A stretch of DNA of 64,000 nt. Source: Trema orientale. Lineage: Eukaryota; Streptophyta; Magnoliopsida; Rosales; Cannabaceae. A model generated the notes under the pieces. That model did not search any database. It saw only the letters and a program-made list of their open reading frames with translations, and was not told the DNA's origin. Shown in pieces: positions 25,001 to 35,074 of this stretch (its first letter is position 1; each line of letters opens with the position of its first letter). The stretch covers positions 290,520 through 354,519 of the forward strand of contig JXTC01000082.1 in assembly GCA_002914845.1 (NCBI GenBank), read 5' to 3'. Position numbers and translations under genes: made by a program.

Positions 25001-25837
25001 CAAACCTATGGTCCTCTTGTTATTATAATTTATATAAAATCTTTCTAATATCCTAACATTCGACAGCAATTTTATAATCTGTGTTGCAAAAGGCACAAAC
25101 AAATAGATAGATTTTTTACACATCCAGGATACTCTATCAGTAGCTACTTCAAAACGACTAAAACAAAAATAATAATGAACAGTCCAGAAATGAGGGAACA
25201 AGACAAATGAATAGAATCATTGGAAACATGGGTTCACTGAGGCTTTGGTTCCAAATAATAGTGACCAATCACCACAAACTATGACAAATTAGTTATACTA
25301 TTCTAACCTATGAATTCCATTTTTCTAGTCTCTACTCAGAAACTAATGCAAATTTTATGCCTTCACTCAGTAACCAACTACAGCCCAGATATTATTTCAT
25401 TTAGAATTTTTTTTTTTTTTTTTTAAAGAAAAGAAACCACTACTTAGACAAAACAAAACCGAGTTGATATCTTTGACTACAACCAAAAATCAATCAACCC
25501 CAAAATATAAAAAAAAAAAAAATTACGAAAATACGAGGTTAAATTGGGAAAAGGTAACATGGGTGTGTTTGAAATTTGAAAATATTGGGAGATAGAGAAA
25601 GAGAGACTCACACCCATCTTTCAGATTTTCTCCTCTGAACTCCTTTGGAATATGGTCCAAAGATTTGGAAGAGGCAGAAACGAAGCATCTTCGAGCGGTG
25701 GCTCTTTCTGATGAGGCTTTATAAGAAGATGGCGAATAAGAGAGCTTGGTGCCATGAACGAAGGACGACTTTGTGAGACCCAGATGGCGAGCTGAAGAAG
25801 GCGGAGTCGATAGAGATGAGATAAGAGAAGACGCCAT
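22027..25837 (-). CDS. CLPR1: Plastid Clp protease inactive subunit ClpR1
   Basis: Nine exons on the minus strand, 5' to 3': 25837-25612, 24176-24061, 23875-23672, 23552-23448, 23275-23213, 22909-22798, 22530-22469, 22383-22201 and 22113-22027, giving 385 residues (the Arabidopsis protein is about 387). Nuclear-encoded subunit of the plastid ClpPR core. The N-terminal Ser-rich segment (MASSLISSLSTPPSS onward) is a chloroplast transit peptide. Diagnostic blocks: NAPQYLYGLSPSQMDMFMTED, PPDLPSLLLDARICYLGMP, ELLVAQFMWLDYDNP, IYLYINSPGTQNEKMETVGSE, KLYLPKVNRSSG and the tail NPQAAPSGLR. The catalytic Ser position is Gly254 (NCGMAYGQAA) and the His position is lost (VQPNSSTKLYLP), as expected for an R subunit. 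The start at 25837 is preferred over an upstream in-frame Met because it begins the transit peptide. Intron 1 is 1.4 kb and carries a small hAT-like insertion. Confidence 0.96.
24236..24442. mobile_element. Small hAT-like element in ClpR1 intron 1
   Basis: 207 bp. The right end (reverse complement) is CAGGGACGAAGCCAAG, a common plant hAT terminus; the left end is TAGGAATGGAGGGAC, and an inner block ACTGGGGGC...AATTT pairs with AGTGGGGCC...AATTT in inverted order. Flanks TATAAAAG (24228-24235) and TATAAGAG (24443-24450) match 7 of 8. Confidence 0.6.
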
Positions 25838-26210
25838 GGATGGATTTTGAGGAGGAACAAACTGAGTGAGACTCCTCTGCCTTCGTATACAAAATCTTGA
25901 AAATTGGTAATTTGTGAAGCAGTCTGCAACCCACTGAAACGGTTTCGTTTTGTCTGGGTTCACACACTCGTGTGTGTTGTTGTCTTCGTTCGTGTCGTTT
26001 GACCCCGCTAAGCATTAACGACCCGTAGTTTGTATGTGACGTCGTTTTGAGTCCGAATAGTACGCGAGACAGGATATCACATGGAGACGAAAACGCTATC
26101 TTGTTTAAAGAAAACGACACGTTTTGTGACTAAAAACAACGATTCGCTTGTATTTGAGTCCTTCAATCTTGAATGATGAACGACACGTTTTTTGTCGTTT
26201 GATTTTTTTT
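25838..26210 (-). promoter_or_regulatory. ClpR1 promoter region with repeated ACGAC/GTCGT boxes
   Basis: Upstream of the ClpR1 start: GACGTCGTTTT at 26038-26048, AAAACGACACGTTTTGTGAC at 26111-26130 and CGACACGTTTTTTGTCGTTT at 26181-26200. They share the AACGAC/GTCGTT core of the boxes around the RlmN-like start. The regulatory role is inferred. Confidence 0.45.
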
Positions 26211-27533
26211 TTTTTTTTTCAATTACGCGGAAGACGTGATTCTTTTCATTTGATATGTTACTTTAGGCGTGAAATATACAACATGTCTTGTCTGATTGTA
26301 CTAAGGGATAATTACATTTTTATACTTGTTTGTTTAGTTTATACCTTATGTTAGATTTACTTTCATATCTAGAATTCGTAGTAAAATTAATCTGAATTCG
26401 TAACTAATTTATATTCTCTCTGAATCAACTATCAATTTTGATTATTATGTTTACCAAAATATTCTTAAAAATTTAAATTTATATATATTTTGAAAGATGT
26501 CAAATGTAATACTTACGTGAAATTGATAAGGGTATATTTATAAATAATATTTCATTTATTTTTTTCAATTTTTTATAGGCCTTTTTCCATTTTTTAAATT
26601 ATTATTTTTTTTATATTTGTTCTTTTAGCTATTAATTTTAAATTAGTTTTAAATTTAAATTAAGTATTGAAATATATATATATCTTTAAAGTTTATAAGG
26701 ATATTTTGGTAAATTCAATGGTCAAATTTTATTTTTTTTTTTCGTTCTTTAAATTATTATTTTTTATATTTGTTCTTTTAGTTATTAATTTTAAATTAGT
26801 TTTAAATTTAAATTAAGCATTAAAATATATATCTTTAAAGTTTATAAGGATATTTTGGTAAATTCAACTGTCAAAATTTGTGTTTGACCTAAATAAAGTA
26901 TAAATTTATTACAAATTTCAAATTTGGGGGTCAATATTTATAATAACAAAAAAAAAAAAAAAGCTTAGGAAACATAATAAATGGGAGCAATTTAGCCAAA
27001 TGGACAAATTTTAAAACGTCAAACCTCACAATTGTTGGCCTTTTGGCCCTTTCCTTTTAAAAAAAAAAAAATAGAAGAAGCTAATTCGAGTTAGTTCGAC
27101 AAAAACTTTGAGCAAGTTACGAATGAATTTTCAATTAAATACTAAGTATTATCTTATTTAGTCGGGTTAGACTGCATTGAGCAGGTTGGAATTAATACTT
27201 AACTTACCCAAATATTGAATGGTCGGGTTCAAACTAATATTTAACCCAGCCAAATATTGAGTAGCTGGGTTATTCGGATTATTAGATAGTCGTCAGGTTG
27301 CCGCGTTTTGTGCTTACTCCGAGTAATTGGTGTAAATTTCACTTTTTTCTGTTTTTTATTTTTATTTTCCTGAGAGTTCGTTTAGTTCATTTTGTCCTGT
27401 TGTTATATAAAATGGCATATGCTTTTTTAAATATTCTTATAAATGAATTCTCATTGAAAGGAAATGAGGATTACCAAATTAATAATCACAAACAATATTA
27501 ACACAATTTTAACAATCATCAGAGAATTATAAC
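26211..27533. other. Intergenic, very AT-rich
   Basis: Contains a poly-T run, the direct repeat listed separately, and a short repeated CGGGTT...AATATTTAACCCA motif at about 27160-27280. No gene. Confidence 0.5.
26593..26874. repeat. Direct repeat of about 130 bp
   Basis: Two copies (about 26593-26725 and 26748-26874), offset about 155 bp, each containing TTGTTCTTTTAG, TTTTAAATTAGTTTTAAATT and AAGGATATTTTGGTAAATTC, nearly identical to each other. Confidence 0.85.
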
Positions 27534-27915
27534 TAGGGGTGGCAATCTGTGTCGTGTCGTGTTTAACCTAATTAAATCGTGTCGTTAACAGGTTAACCTA
27601 CGTGCACCTATTTAATGAAAACGACGTGCAGATTGATGGGTCAAAACGTATATAAATAGTATAATTGTTAGTTTACTCGATTTTTTTAATTAAGTTTTAC
27701 TATAGTAAGAGAAATTAGTTCATTAGTTTTATGTTTTTTATTTTATTTACAAGAAATTCATGAAAAAATATTTTTTTGAAAATAATTATTTAATATAATT
27801 TATTAAAAAATTACTTAATCGTGTCAATTCGAGTCAATTTCGTGTCAAGCAGGTTCAGCTAATCGTGCGGGTTTCGAGTCGTGTTATCGTGTCATGACCT
27901 ATATTGCCACCCCTA
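27534..27915. mobile_element. hAT-type MITE with perfect 8-bp duplication
   Basis: A 382-bp element with ends TAGGGGTGGCAAT ... ATTGCCACCCCTA and perfect flanking ATTATAAC (27526-27533 and 27916-27923). Inner sequence carries GTGTCGTGTCGTG-type subterminal repeats near both ends. No coding capacity. Confidence 0.92.
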
Positions 27916-29332
27916 ATTATAACAACTGATATTTGCCTAATGGCTCGAGTCCAATTACAGAAGTATGAGGAAATTAGGGTGGGATCATCTTTAATTTTTT
28001 TTTTTCCTTTTTAGCATTATTTTTTAGTTATGAGATTGTTAACAGTTTTTATTTGTGGAATCTCTCTTCTTCTTGTTTCTTCCCCCACCTTATGTTCATA
28101 TTGATTTGAGTTATAATCAAGAATACTTCAAAATAAAATCAGTCAATTTTCTGAAAAATTTAAATCACATACTGAATCCGAATTATTTTTTTCTAGAAAC
28201 GGCTATTTTCCAAAAATATCCCTTGCCTCATTATGCCCGAACTCAAGAATGAAGAATGGCACATCGTTAGAGGCTTGCTTAGAAGATATCAATATCCTCT
28301 TATTGTTATCCATAAACAAGCCCAGAAGCAAATGTAGATATAAGTCGCCTTGGCTCAAAGTTAGTTATGTGATTTAGGGAAATATTCAAGATAGTTGTTC
28401 ACTAATTAGGCAATATAATATTAAGAGTACGGTCAATAATCAATTTTGATTGGCAGTTTGGCAAGCGAGACTAACTCTGCACAGTCTCCACGAAAACCTC
28501 AACTTTGGTGTGAATATGAATTGGCCTAATTTCATTCATTAATTATTTGTATATCGACTTCTTTTTCTAATAACTATAAAGTTTGAATTAAACCGTAGAC
28601 CTTAACATTGATATAATCTGGCTTAGGTGTCGGCACATTTGAATATCATTTTCTTTACAAACATTTTTCAATCATTGAAACCATTTTGTTTAAATCAAAA
28701 AGGAGAAAATAATAATCATAACAGTTAACACTATATCCACAAGTAAATTTAAATAGGTCCAAAACCCTATTAATTAAATATTCCTTCAGTTCATGTACCA
28801 TAAAATGGAAGTGGTTATTATGTGAGCCATGACTTCAGCAACCTAGTTACTTGTACCCTCTACCATTTGTTGAACTGTGCCAAACCTTGACGCTAGCTAC
28901 TTCTCAATATAAAGTTGGACAATTATTAAGTTACGTCTCCATTTAATAATGATAAGCTAACCCTATTCGCTTAATACCAAAACAATGTCATGTACAAAAC
29001 TCCTCTTATTCTTCTTTTTCGTGTAAATATATACATCAATATATGTATACGTATACAACATATATGCTTATATTTATGATGATTACACTAAACATTACTT
29101 ATAGTTAAAGTCGAACCTAATAATATTCATGCAACATCAAACTATTTTTGTCCACAAATTTTTATTTAATTAGAATTTTTTTCTTTTAAAAAAGAAAAAG
29201 AAAAGAAGAAGAAGAAGAAGTTATATGTCCACATACATAAAGCTAAAAGCGATCGCTTGCTTAGTTAGGTTTTTACTGAGAACAGTTCGGAGAAGAGAAG
29301 TAGAACCACTAGAATACTCAAGAGTGGAAAAG

Positions 29333-29517
29333 TAACACGTGGCATAGTTGGGGATGAGGAGCTGCTTCCACCTGGACTTTTCTAAGAGACTCCGAAACAA
29401 ATGGACGGCGTGATAAGTTAATTGTCAAATTGAGTCTGTGGTTTGTCGGTTATCCAAACCATGTGATTCATGCTGCCACGTGTCCCTTTTCTAAATAGAT
29501 AAGCGCGTTACGTGTCG
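29333..29517. promoter_or_regulatory. Cluster of ABRE/G-box-like ACGT elements
   Basis: ACACGTGGCA at about 29335-29344, GCCACGTGTC at about 29474-29483 and ACGTGTC near 29510 lie within about 180 bp. CACGTG G-boxes with ABRE flanks are bound by bZIP factors of the ABF/AREB class. No gene start is recognisable just downstream. Confidence 0.45.
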
Positions 29518-31388
29518 TGTCCTTAACGGTTGTTTGCGCGTCATTGAAGCTCTTTTCTAGTCCACTCTTCCTTGGCTTCGCTTATTACTTCACTCGGAGC
29601 TCACTCACTGCTTTATTATCATTTGACGTTAATACCCCCCACGCCACTATATGCGGACACGAGTGTGAGCTTTACACCCACAGCGTACAGTGTCAAAAAA
29701 AATAAAAATATTTTATGAAAAAATAATGAAATTAATCAGATTGATGAAAATAGAGGGCCACAACTTCATTTGACATTTTTCCTTCTAAAATACAGGTGGA
29801 AGTTAGGGATGACGATTAAAGTTATGACTCGACCCCGAAAATAACAAGAAATTAGCGATTTTTTTTTTTTTGAAAAAAGAAATTAGCGAAATAAAGCTAA
29901 GCATAATGGAGTTTTATGTCAAAAATGTGTCAATTTGCACAATAGGAGTATATTCGGTTCAACCCATTTAACTTCATAATTGACTGTTAAAATATGTATA
30001 CTAACTCGTCTATGACCTATTTAGAACCAATTAAAAATATTATAACATTTTGATTTTACTCAATATAAGTAGTTTTGCACATAACTATATGTAAATAAAA
30101 TATATCTAAAGAATTAATTACATTTTAGATTTTCTTTTTTTAATTTTTTTTAAATAGAATACGCATCGTACTTGTGTCAGCCGTTCAATAAAATGTATTA
30201 TGGTTGACATAATCAAACACAAGTAATAAAAATGCTGTGTTCGATTTAACACATTTTAATAATATTTATAAATAGACAAACACAGACAATATCAGTTAAC
30301 ACGAATTGTCAATCCTACATATAGTTTTGTTTTATTTTATTTTTTTCAAAAAAATTTTGGGGGAGAAAAAGTAATTTCCCCCCAACGAGTGATTGCTGGT
30401 TGCCTATATTTAGAGCCTATTTTAGAAGATTTGCTAAGACTTTTCTTGGTATATGAATGAGAACACATACTTTTCAATTATGAACGCAGATCATAATTTC
30501 AATATAAATATACACATATAATAAATGAACTTAGAACAATGAGGAAATAGCGTTGAAGTATCCAAATATAAAGCCACGGCTTCGAAGTTTGAACATTCAA
30601 CATAGAACTTCAAAGTGTCGCCTTTTAGTAAGTTTGTTGGTACAGTAAAAGGTGCTTATTATCGTTTCTACTTTCTAGAACTTTTTATATATATATATAT
30701 AAAAAAAGAAAATAGAAAAACGCGAGACGGCAATTATGGCATTAAGATTACACACGTGGCTAATAATGTAAGTTTAGGCTGTTTAGCTGTTTTTCCAGCA
30801 AGCCAACCAACTCATCAACTACCCAAAAAAAAAAAAAAAAAAGGGAAAGTACGAGCAGGGCCTTGGTAAGGGGCATGTCTCGGTATCTCCCTAAGGGCAT
30901 GTTTGTTTACTGTAGAGCGCGTAAGTACACTCGCGATGAATTTGGCTTTTTTTTTTTTTGGGAAATAAAAATCATATTCATAGGATATTGCTAAAATTTA
31001 AGAAAATTCTCGAATTTTCGGAATTCACCGGAAGAACAGAGTCTTCTACGCGCTTCTTCTAGACTTTCGCACTACGTTTCGGTGACGTGATGGCTTATGG
31101 GCTTATGGGAAGCTTCTCAAAAAAATATCAAGAAATAAACAAGCAAGCGTCTCTTTTTTCTTTTATTTTTTATTTTTTTGCTCATTATAGAAAAAACAAG
31201 CAAGTTATGGGAAAGTAAAACTACTTCGGCTCTCCTTTTCAAAAAAAAAAAAAAAAAAAGAAGGGGAGAAATTGAGTGAAATTCAAAGACAAGCAATATG
31301 GTTGTAGATATAAACAAAAAAGGTCAAATTCTTTTTTTTTTGTTTTTGTTTTTTTGTTTTTCACAAATAAAAGAAAGAAAAAAGAAAT

Positions 31389-31544
31389 AGATTGTTTATT
31401 TCACATGTATGTTACGTGTTCGACTTCTACATTAAGTTAATGTATGTATGGAAACTACTATGTTGTAGATTGTTTATTTCACATGTATGTTACGTGTTCA
31501 ACTTCTACATTAAGTTAATGTATGCATGGAAACTACTATGTTGG
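31389..31544. repeat. 78-bp tandem duplication
   Basis: Two head-to-tail copies of a 78-bp unit beginning AGATTGTTTATTTCACATGT start at 31389 and 31467, with about three differences. Recent local duplication. Confidence 0.95.
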
Positions 31545-32328
31545 GTGAAATTTCGTGATAAGAGCATGTAAGTTCATTATTTATATTCAGTACAAAAAAT
31601 AATATGCGAATGCTAAAGCAATTAATTACAATCGGATTCTTTTGGATTGTGGCCAGTAATGCTATTTAAAAAAAAAAAAAAAAAACCAAAAAAGAAAAAA
31701 AAAATGGTAGACACTTGGGGGGTGTTAATCAATTAGGCCTATCTGTTGATCCATCCTTATCTTCATCCATTCTAACGCTAATGCAATAAATTTGAGGGGT
31801 CATCCTACCAAATCAAGATTGTTCATTTCTAGCTATTGTTTTACTATAATATCAATAGTGCACTACTTATAATTGCATCTCAGATTTTGTAATAAACTTC
31901 ATTTGGTTTTGTCCTTCTCTTTTTCTTTTTTTTCCCCCCTTCCTGATTGGTCCTCTTTTTAAAAGAAAAAAATAATTGTGCTATCCTCTCATCCACCACA
32001 TGATTAGATCATTTTTAACTAATTTATATGGACAATAATTAGGTTATCAATTAAAAAAAATGTAAGATTTAATTCAATACATGCCTAAACAACCACTGAC
32101 CACAATGCAGACTATACAGTACTTATGCCACTGAGGTCAAGCATTAACTATAATCAAGGCTAAGCAATAAGGATAATAAAATACTAATAATAATGAAAGA
32201 CTTATCAAATTGAGTTATGGCAAAGTCGTGAACAATACCAACCAATGATCATCAAACCCTGTATACATTATACATACAGGGAAGTAGCACTAATGGTTTT
32301 AGTAATTAGTAGACTTCAAAATTTGACC

Positions 32329-32360
<32 letters not shown>

Positions 32361-32681
32361 GAATTCCGAATGGATATGAGCAATTTCTTTAATCCAGAGC
32401 TACAAGTGACAGAACAGAACAGTATAGCTAACTAAACACTGTCGCTCAATAATAACTAAAAAAATGGTAGTTGTGAAGTAAGCAAAATAGAAAAGAAAGA
32501 AGCGTGGTGGACACGCCCCATAAGCCAAGTTGGTCTAGTAGCATTATTTGCATTAATATAAAACTAACACCTATACAAGTTTGTGTGAGTTAAAAATTAA
32601 TCATACTTATATAATAATTATAAAAAGATGAAATAAAAGCAAAGAAGGAAAGGAAAGAGTTGGCGTAGTAGTAGCATTGAT

Positions 32682-32877
32682 TTGACTTGGAACAAGTCCT
32701 CATCCTTGAGCTCAGTCCACCGCCTCCAGCCTTCCCCACTACTCCCACTCTTTCCTACTTCTTCTTAGTTGACCGACTTCACTGCCCCCACCAAGTAACC
32801 AAACCCACCACAACACAATACAACACCGCACCGCGCCTTTACCTCTCTCTCTCCTTTCCTCCTAATATATATATATA
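32682..32877 (+). promoter_or_regulatory. Zinc-finger gene promoter: W-boxes and TATA tract
   Basis: Two W-box cores, TTGACT (32682-32687) and TTGACC (32769-32774), precede a TATATATATATA tract (32866-32877). The start codon at 33015 is about 140 bases further on, so a leader of about 110 bases is expected. W-boxes are WRKY sites and fit a stress-induced gene; function is inferred. Confidence 0.55.
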
Positions 32878-33014
32878 CTCACACACCCCTATAACCTTTT
32901 CATTCACACTAACTCAGTCTTCACCAAATACCTTACTCTCTTCTTTATTAGCTCTCATCTAGCCATATAGTACTCTCTACTACTAGTCTTCTCATATTCA
33001 CAAATCACAAAATC

Positions 33015-33824
33015 ATGGCCTTAGAAGCACTCAATTCACCAACCACCACAAGCCCATTTTCCTACGGCCAAGACGCCGAGGCTCTCCACTTCCACGAGCC
33101 ATGGATCAAGCGTAAGCGCTCCAAGCGCCCCCGCCTCGACCACGACCGCGACCACGACCACGACCACGACCACTCCCACTCCCCGCCGCAGCCTTCGGAG
33201 GAAGAGTACCTTGCCCTCTGCCTCATCATGCTCGCTCGCGGCCGTGGCGCCTCCACCTCCTCCGCCGCCGCCGCCAACGACGGTGGCGTCGCCTCCCAGC
33301 TACCCCCGCCGCCGCCGGCTCTGAAGCTGTCTTACAAGTGTAGCGTGTGCAACAAGGCGTTCCCTTCCTACCAGGCCCTCGGCGGTCACAAGGCCAGCCA
33401 CCGTAAATCGACCACCTCCTCCTCCTCCGACGCCGCCGTCGCCACTGCCGGAGGAGATAACGTCTCGACTTCTACAGTCTCTACCTCCGGCGGTAGGACC
33501 CACGAGTGCTCCATCTGCCACAAGACCTTCCCCACTGGACAGGCCTTGGGCGGCCACAAGCGGTGCCACTACGACGGCGGGAGCGGGAACAGCACCGGTG
33601 GCGTAACGTCCTCCGAAGGCGGCGCTGCTTCGAGCCAGAGCCAGAGCCAGAGCCAAAGGGGTTTCGACCTTAATGTGCCGGCTTTGCCGGAATTCTGGCC
33701 TGGCTTTGCGATTGAAGTCAACAGGAAAAGTCAACTCTCCGGCGACCAAGAGGTGGAGAGCCCATTGCCGATGAAGAAACCGCGGTTGTCGAATCACGAA
33801 GACCTGGCTGCGTCACGGAATTGA
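33015..33824 (+). CDS. AZF2: C2H2 zinc-finger repressor, AZF2/ZAT10 type
   Basis: Intronless 269-residue nuclear transcriptional repressor of the C1-2i subclass. In order: [10 protein letters not shown]-terminus; basic [12 protein letters not shown] (32-40); an Asp-His repeat (42-55); L-box [12 protein letters not shown] (62-73); zinc finger 1 with C109, C112, H125, H129 and QALGGH; zinc finger 2 with C165, C168, H181, H185 and QALGGH; DLN/EAR repressor motif FDLNVP (217-222), which recruits TOPLESS-type corepressors; C-terminal [10 protein letters not shown]. The C-terminal KKPRL block and gene order next to BUB3 favour AZF2 over ZAT10. Members repress ABA-, salt-, cold- and auxin-related genes. 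The coding sequence is very GC-rich against AT-rich flanks. Long Ala, Pro, Ser and Gln-Ser runs make linkers longer than usual. Confidence 0.93.
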   Translation: MALEALNSPTTTSPFSYGQDAEALHFHEPWIKRKRSKRPRLDHDRDHDHDHDHSHSPPQPSEEEYLALCLIMLARGRGASTSSAAAANDGGVASQLPPPPPALKLSYKCSVCNKAFPSYQALGGHKASHRKSTTSSSSDAAVATAGGDNVSTSTVSTSGGRTHECSICHKTFPTGQALGGHKRCHYDGGSGNSTGGVTSSEGGAASSQSQSQSQRGFDLNVPALPEFWPGFAIEVNRKSQLSGDQEVESPLPMKKPRLSNHEDLAASRN

Positions 33825-35074
33825 ATTGCTTAAAGCTTAATTAGGATTTACTCGATTATGATTCTATAGAAATTACTCTTTTTTTTTTTTTTTTTTTTCT
33901 TAGTTTGGTGATTGTTTCTGTACAGAAAATTTGTTAATTGGTTGTGAAACTCCATATTAATTCTAGTCTTTTATTCTTGATTTACAATATTCAATTAATT
34001 TTCATTAATTTGTTTACCACACCTTTTTTTTTTTTTATAACGTATGATGTAACGATGATCGGTTTTGGTTGCAACATTAACTATTAAACAATGAATTTTG
34101 TACTAAAGGAAAAATTACAATTTGAATCAATTGGGCTCAAAACAGGTCCCAACTTCCAGCTTTGTTACTGTAATGTTCAGCTTTTTAACACCCCAACCTG
34201 GAAAATGACTACGATTTCCTGACATGATTCCAAGCATTACTACTGTGTTTTTTTTTTTTTACCTCCTTAAAATCACTTTTCAAAGCACTAATACTATTGA
34301 TTTTGTACCGTAGTTTGTATCATTACACGGGACGTACGAGTTAGTGGTTAATGACTTCCGTAAAGAAAAAGAAAAAAGGAAGACGGTACGGAGTTTCCCT
34401 TGAATTTTAATAGTAGGTAAATACCAGTACTGTAGGAATATTGGGCAAGGTCAAGTAGTCAGGGTCAATACTCAATATCGCACCAAGTATTCGTATTCAT
34501 TTTTTGTTTGTCTTGTATTTTGTTTTATATTTTATTTTTATTTTTTACCATAGAAATTATTTCATATAGATATTTTTAAAAAATAAAATAAAATAAAATA
34601 AAAAAGAGGTGTGGGATATTGGAATTGCCGCGTGAACAGCGGAGCTACAGCAGGCAAGCATGTAGGCGATGATGGTGGTAGTAGTGGTGTGTAAGTTTTA
34701 ACAACTACTACACATTACATGATGAGTAATTAAGTATAAGTAGGAACCCATCTAAAAGATCCACCAAAACTAGCCCACGTTAGGATTTTAGATTGATATA
34801 TACATGTAGAGGTAGAAAGAGAGCTATAAGGCTCTCAAAACAGGACCTTATATAATATTCCCCATGTGGCTCGTCCCTTTAATGCACATGTTCACATCAT
34901 TGATTCCACACCCTTTCGGCAACATAGGGCCTTTGGCGTGCCCTAACTCACTTGTTGTTACACACATTGCCAAATATCTCTCGAGTTAACCCAAGTAGAG
35001 ATTCAATTATACTAGTACTACGTACACTATTAAGTAAATATTATAAGCTTAGTACATCTTTCGATATTAATACA
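33825..35074. other. 3' flank of the zinc-finger gene and spacer
   Basis: 3' UTR with a poly-T tract near 33880, then AT-rich spacer without coding signal up to the CACTA element. Confidence 0.5.

Larger units (their letters stand above)
27924..32650. other. Long gene-free interval upstream of the zinc-finger gene
   Basis: About 4.7 kb with poly-A/T tracts, decayed hAT-like sequence at about 29804-30317 (TAGGGATGACGATT against TAGGATTGACAATT), a Harbinger-like end motif GGGCATGTTTGTT near 30895, a 78-bp tandem duplication and a cluster of ABRE-like boxes (both listed). I find no credible gene on either strand. Confidence 0.45.

Noticed and set aside
29517..29705. Short frame after the ABRE-like cluster
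   Set aside because: No conserved features or splice evidence; a non-coding transcript cannot be excluded but is not supported.
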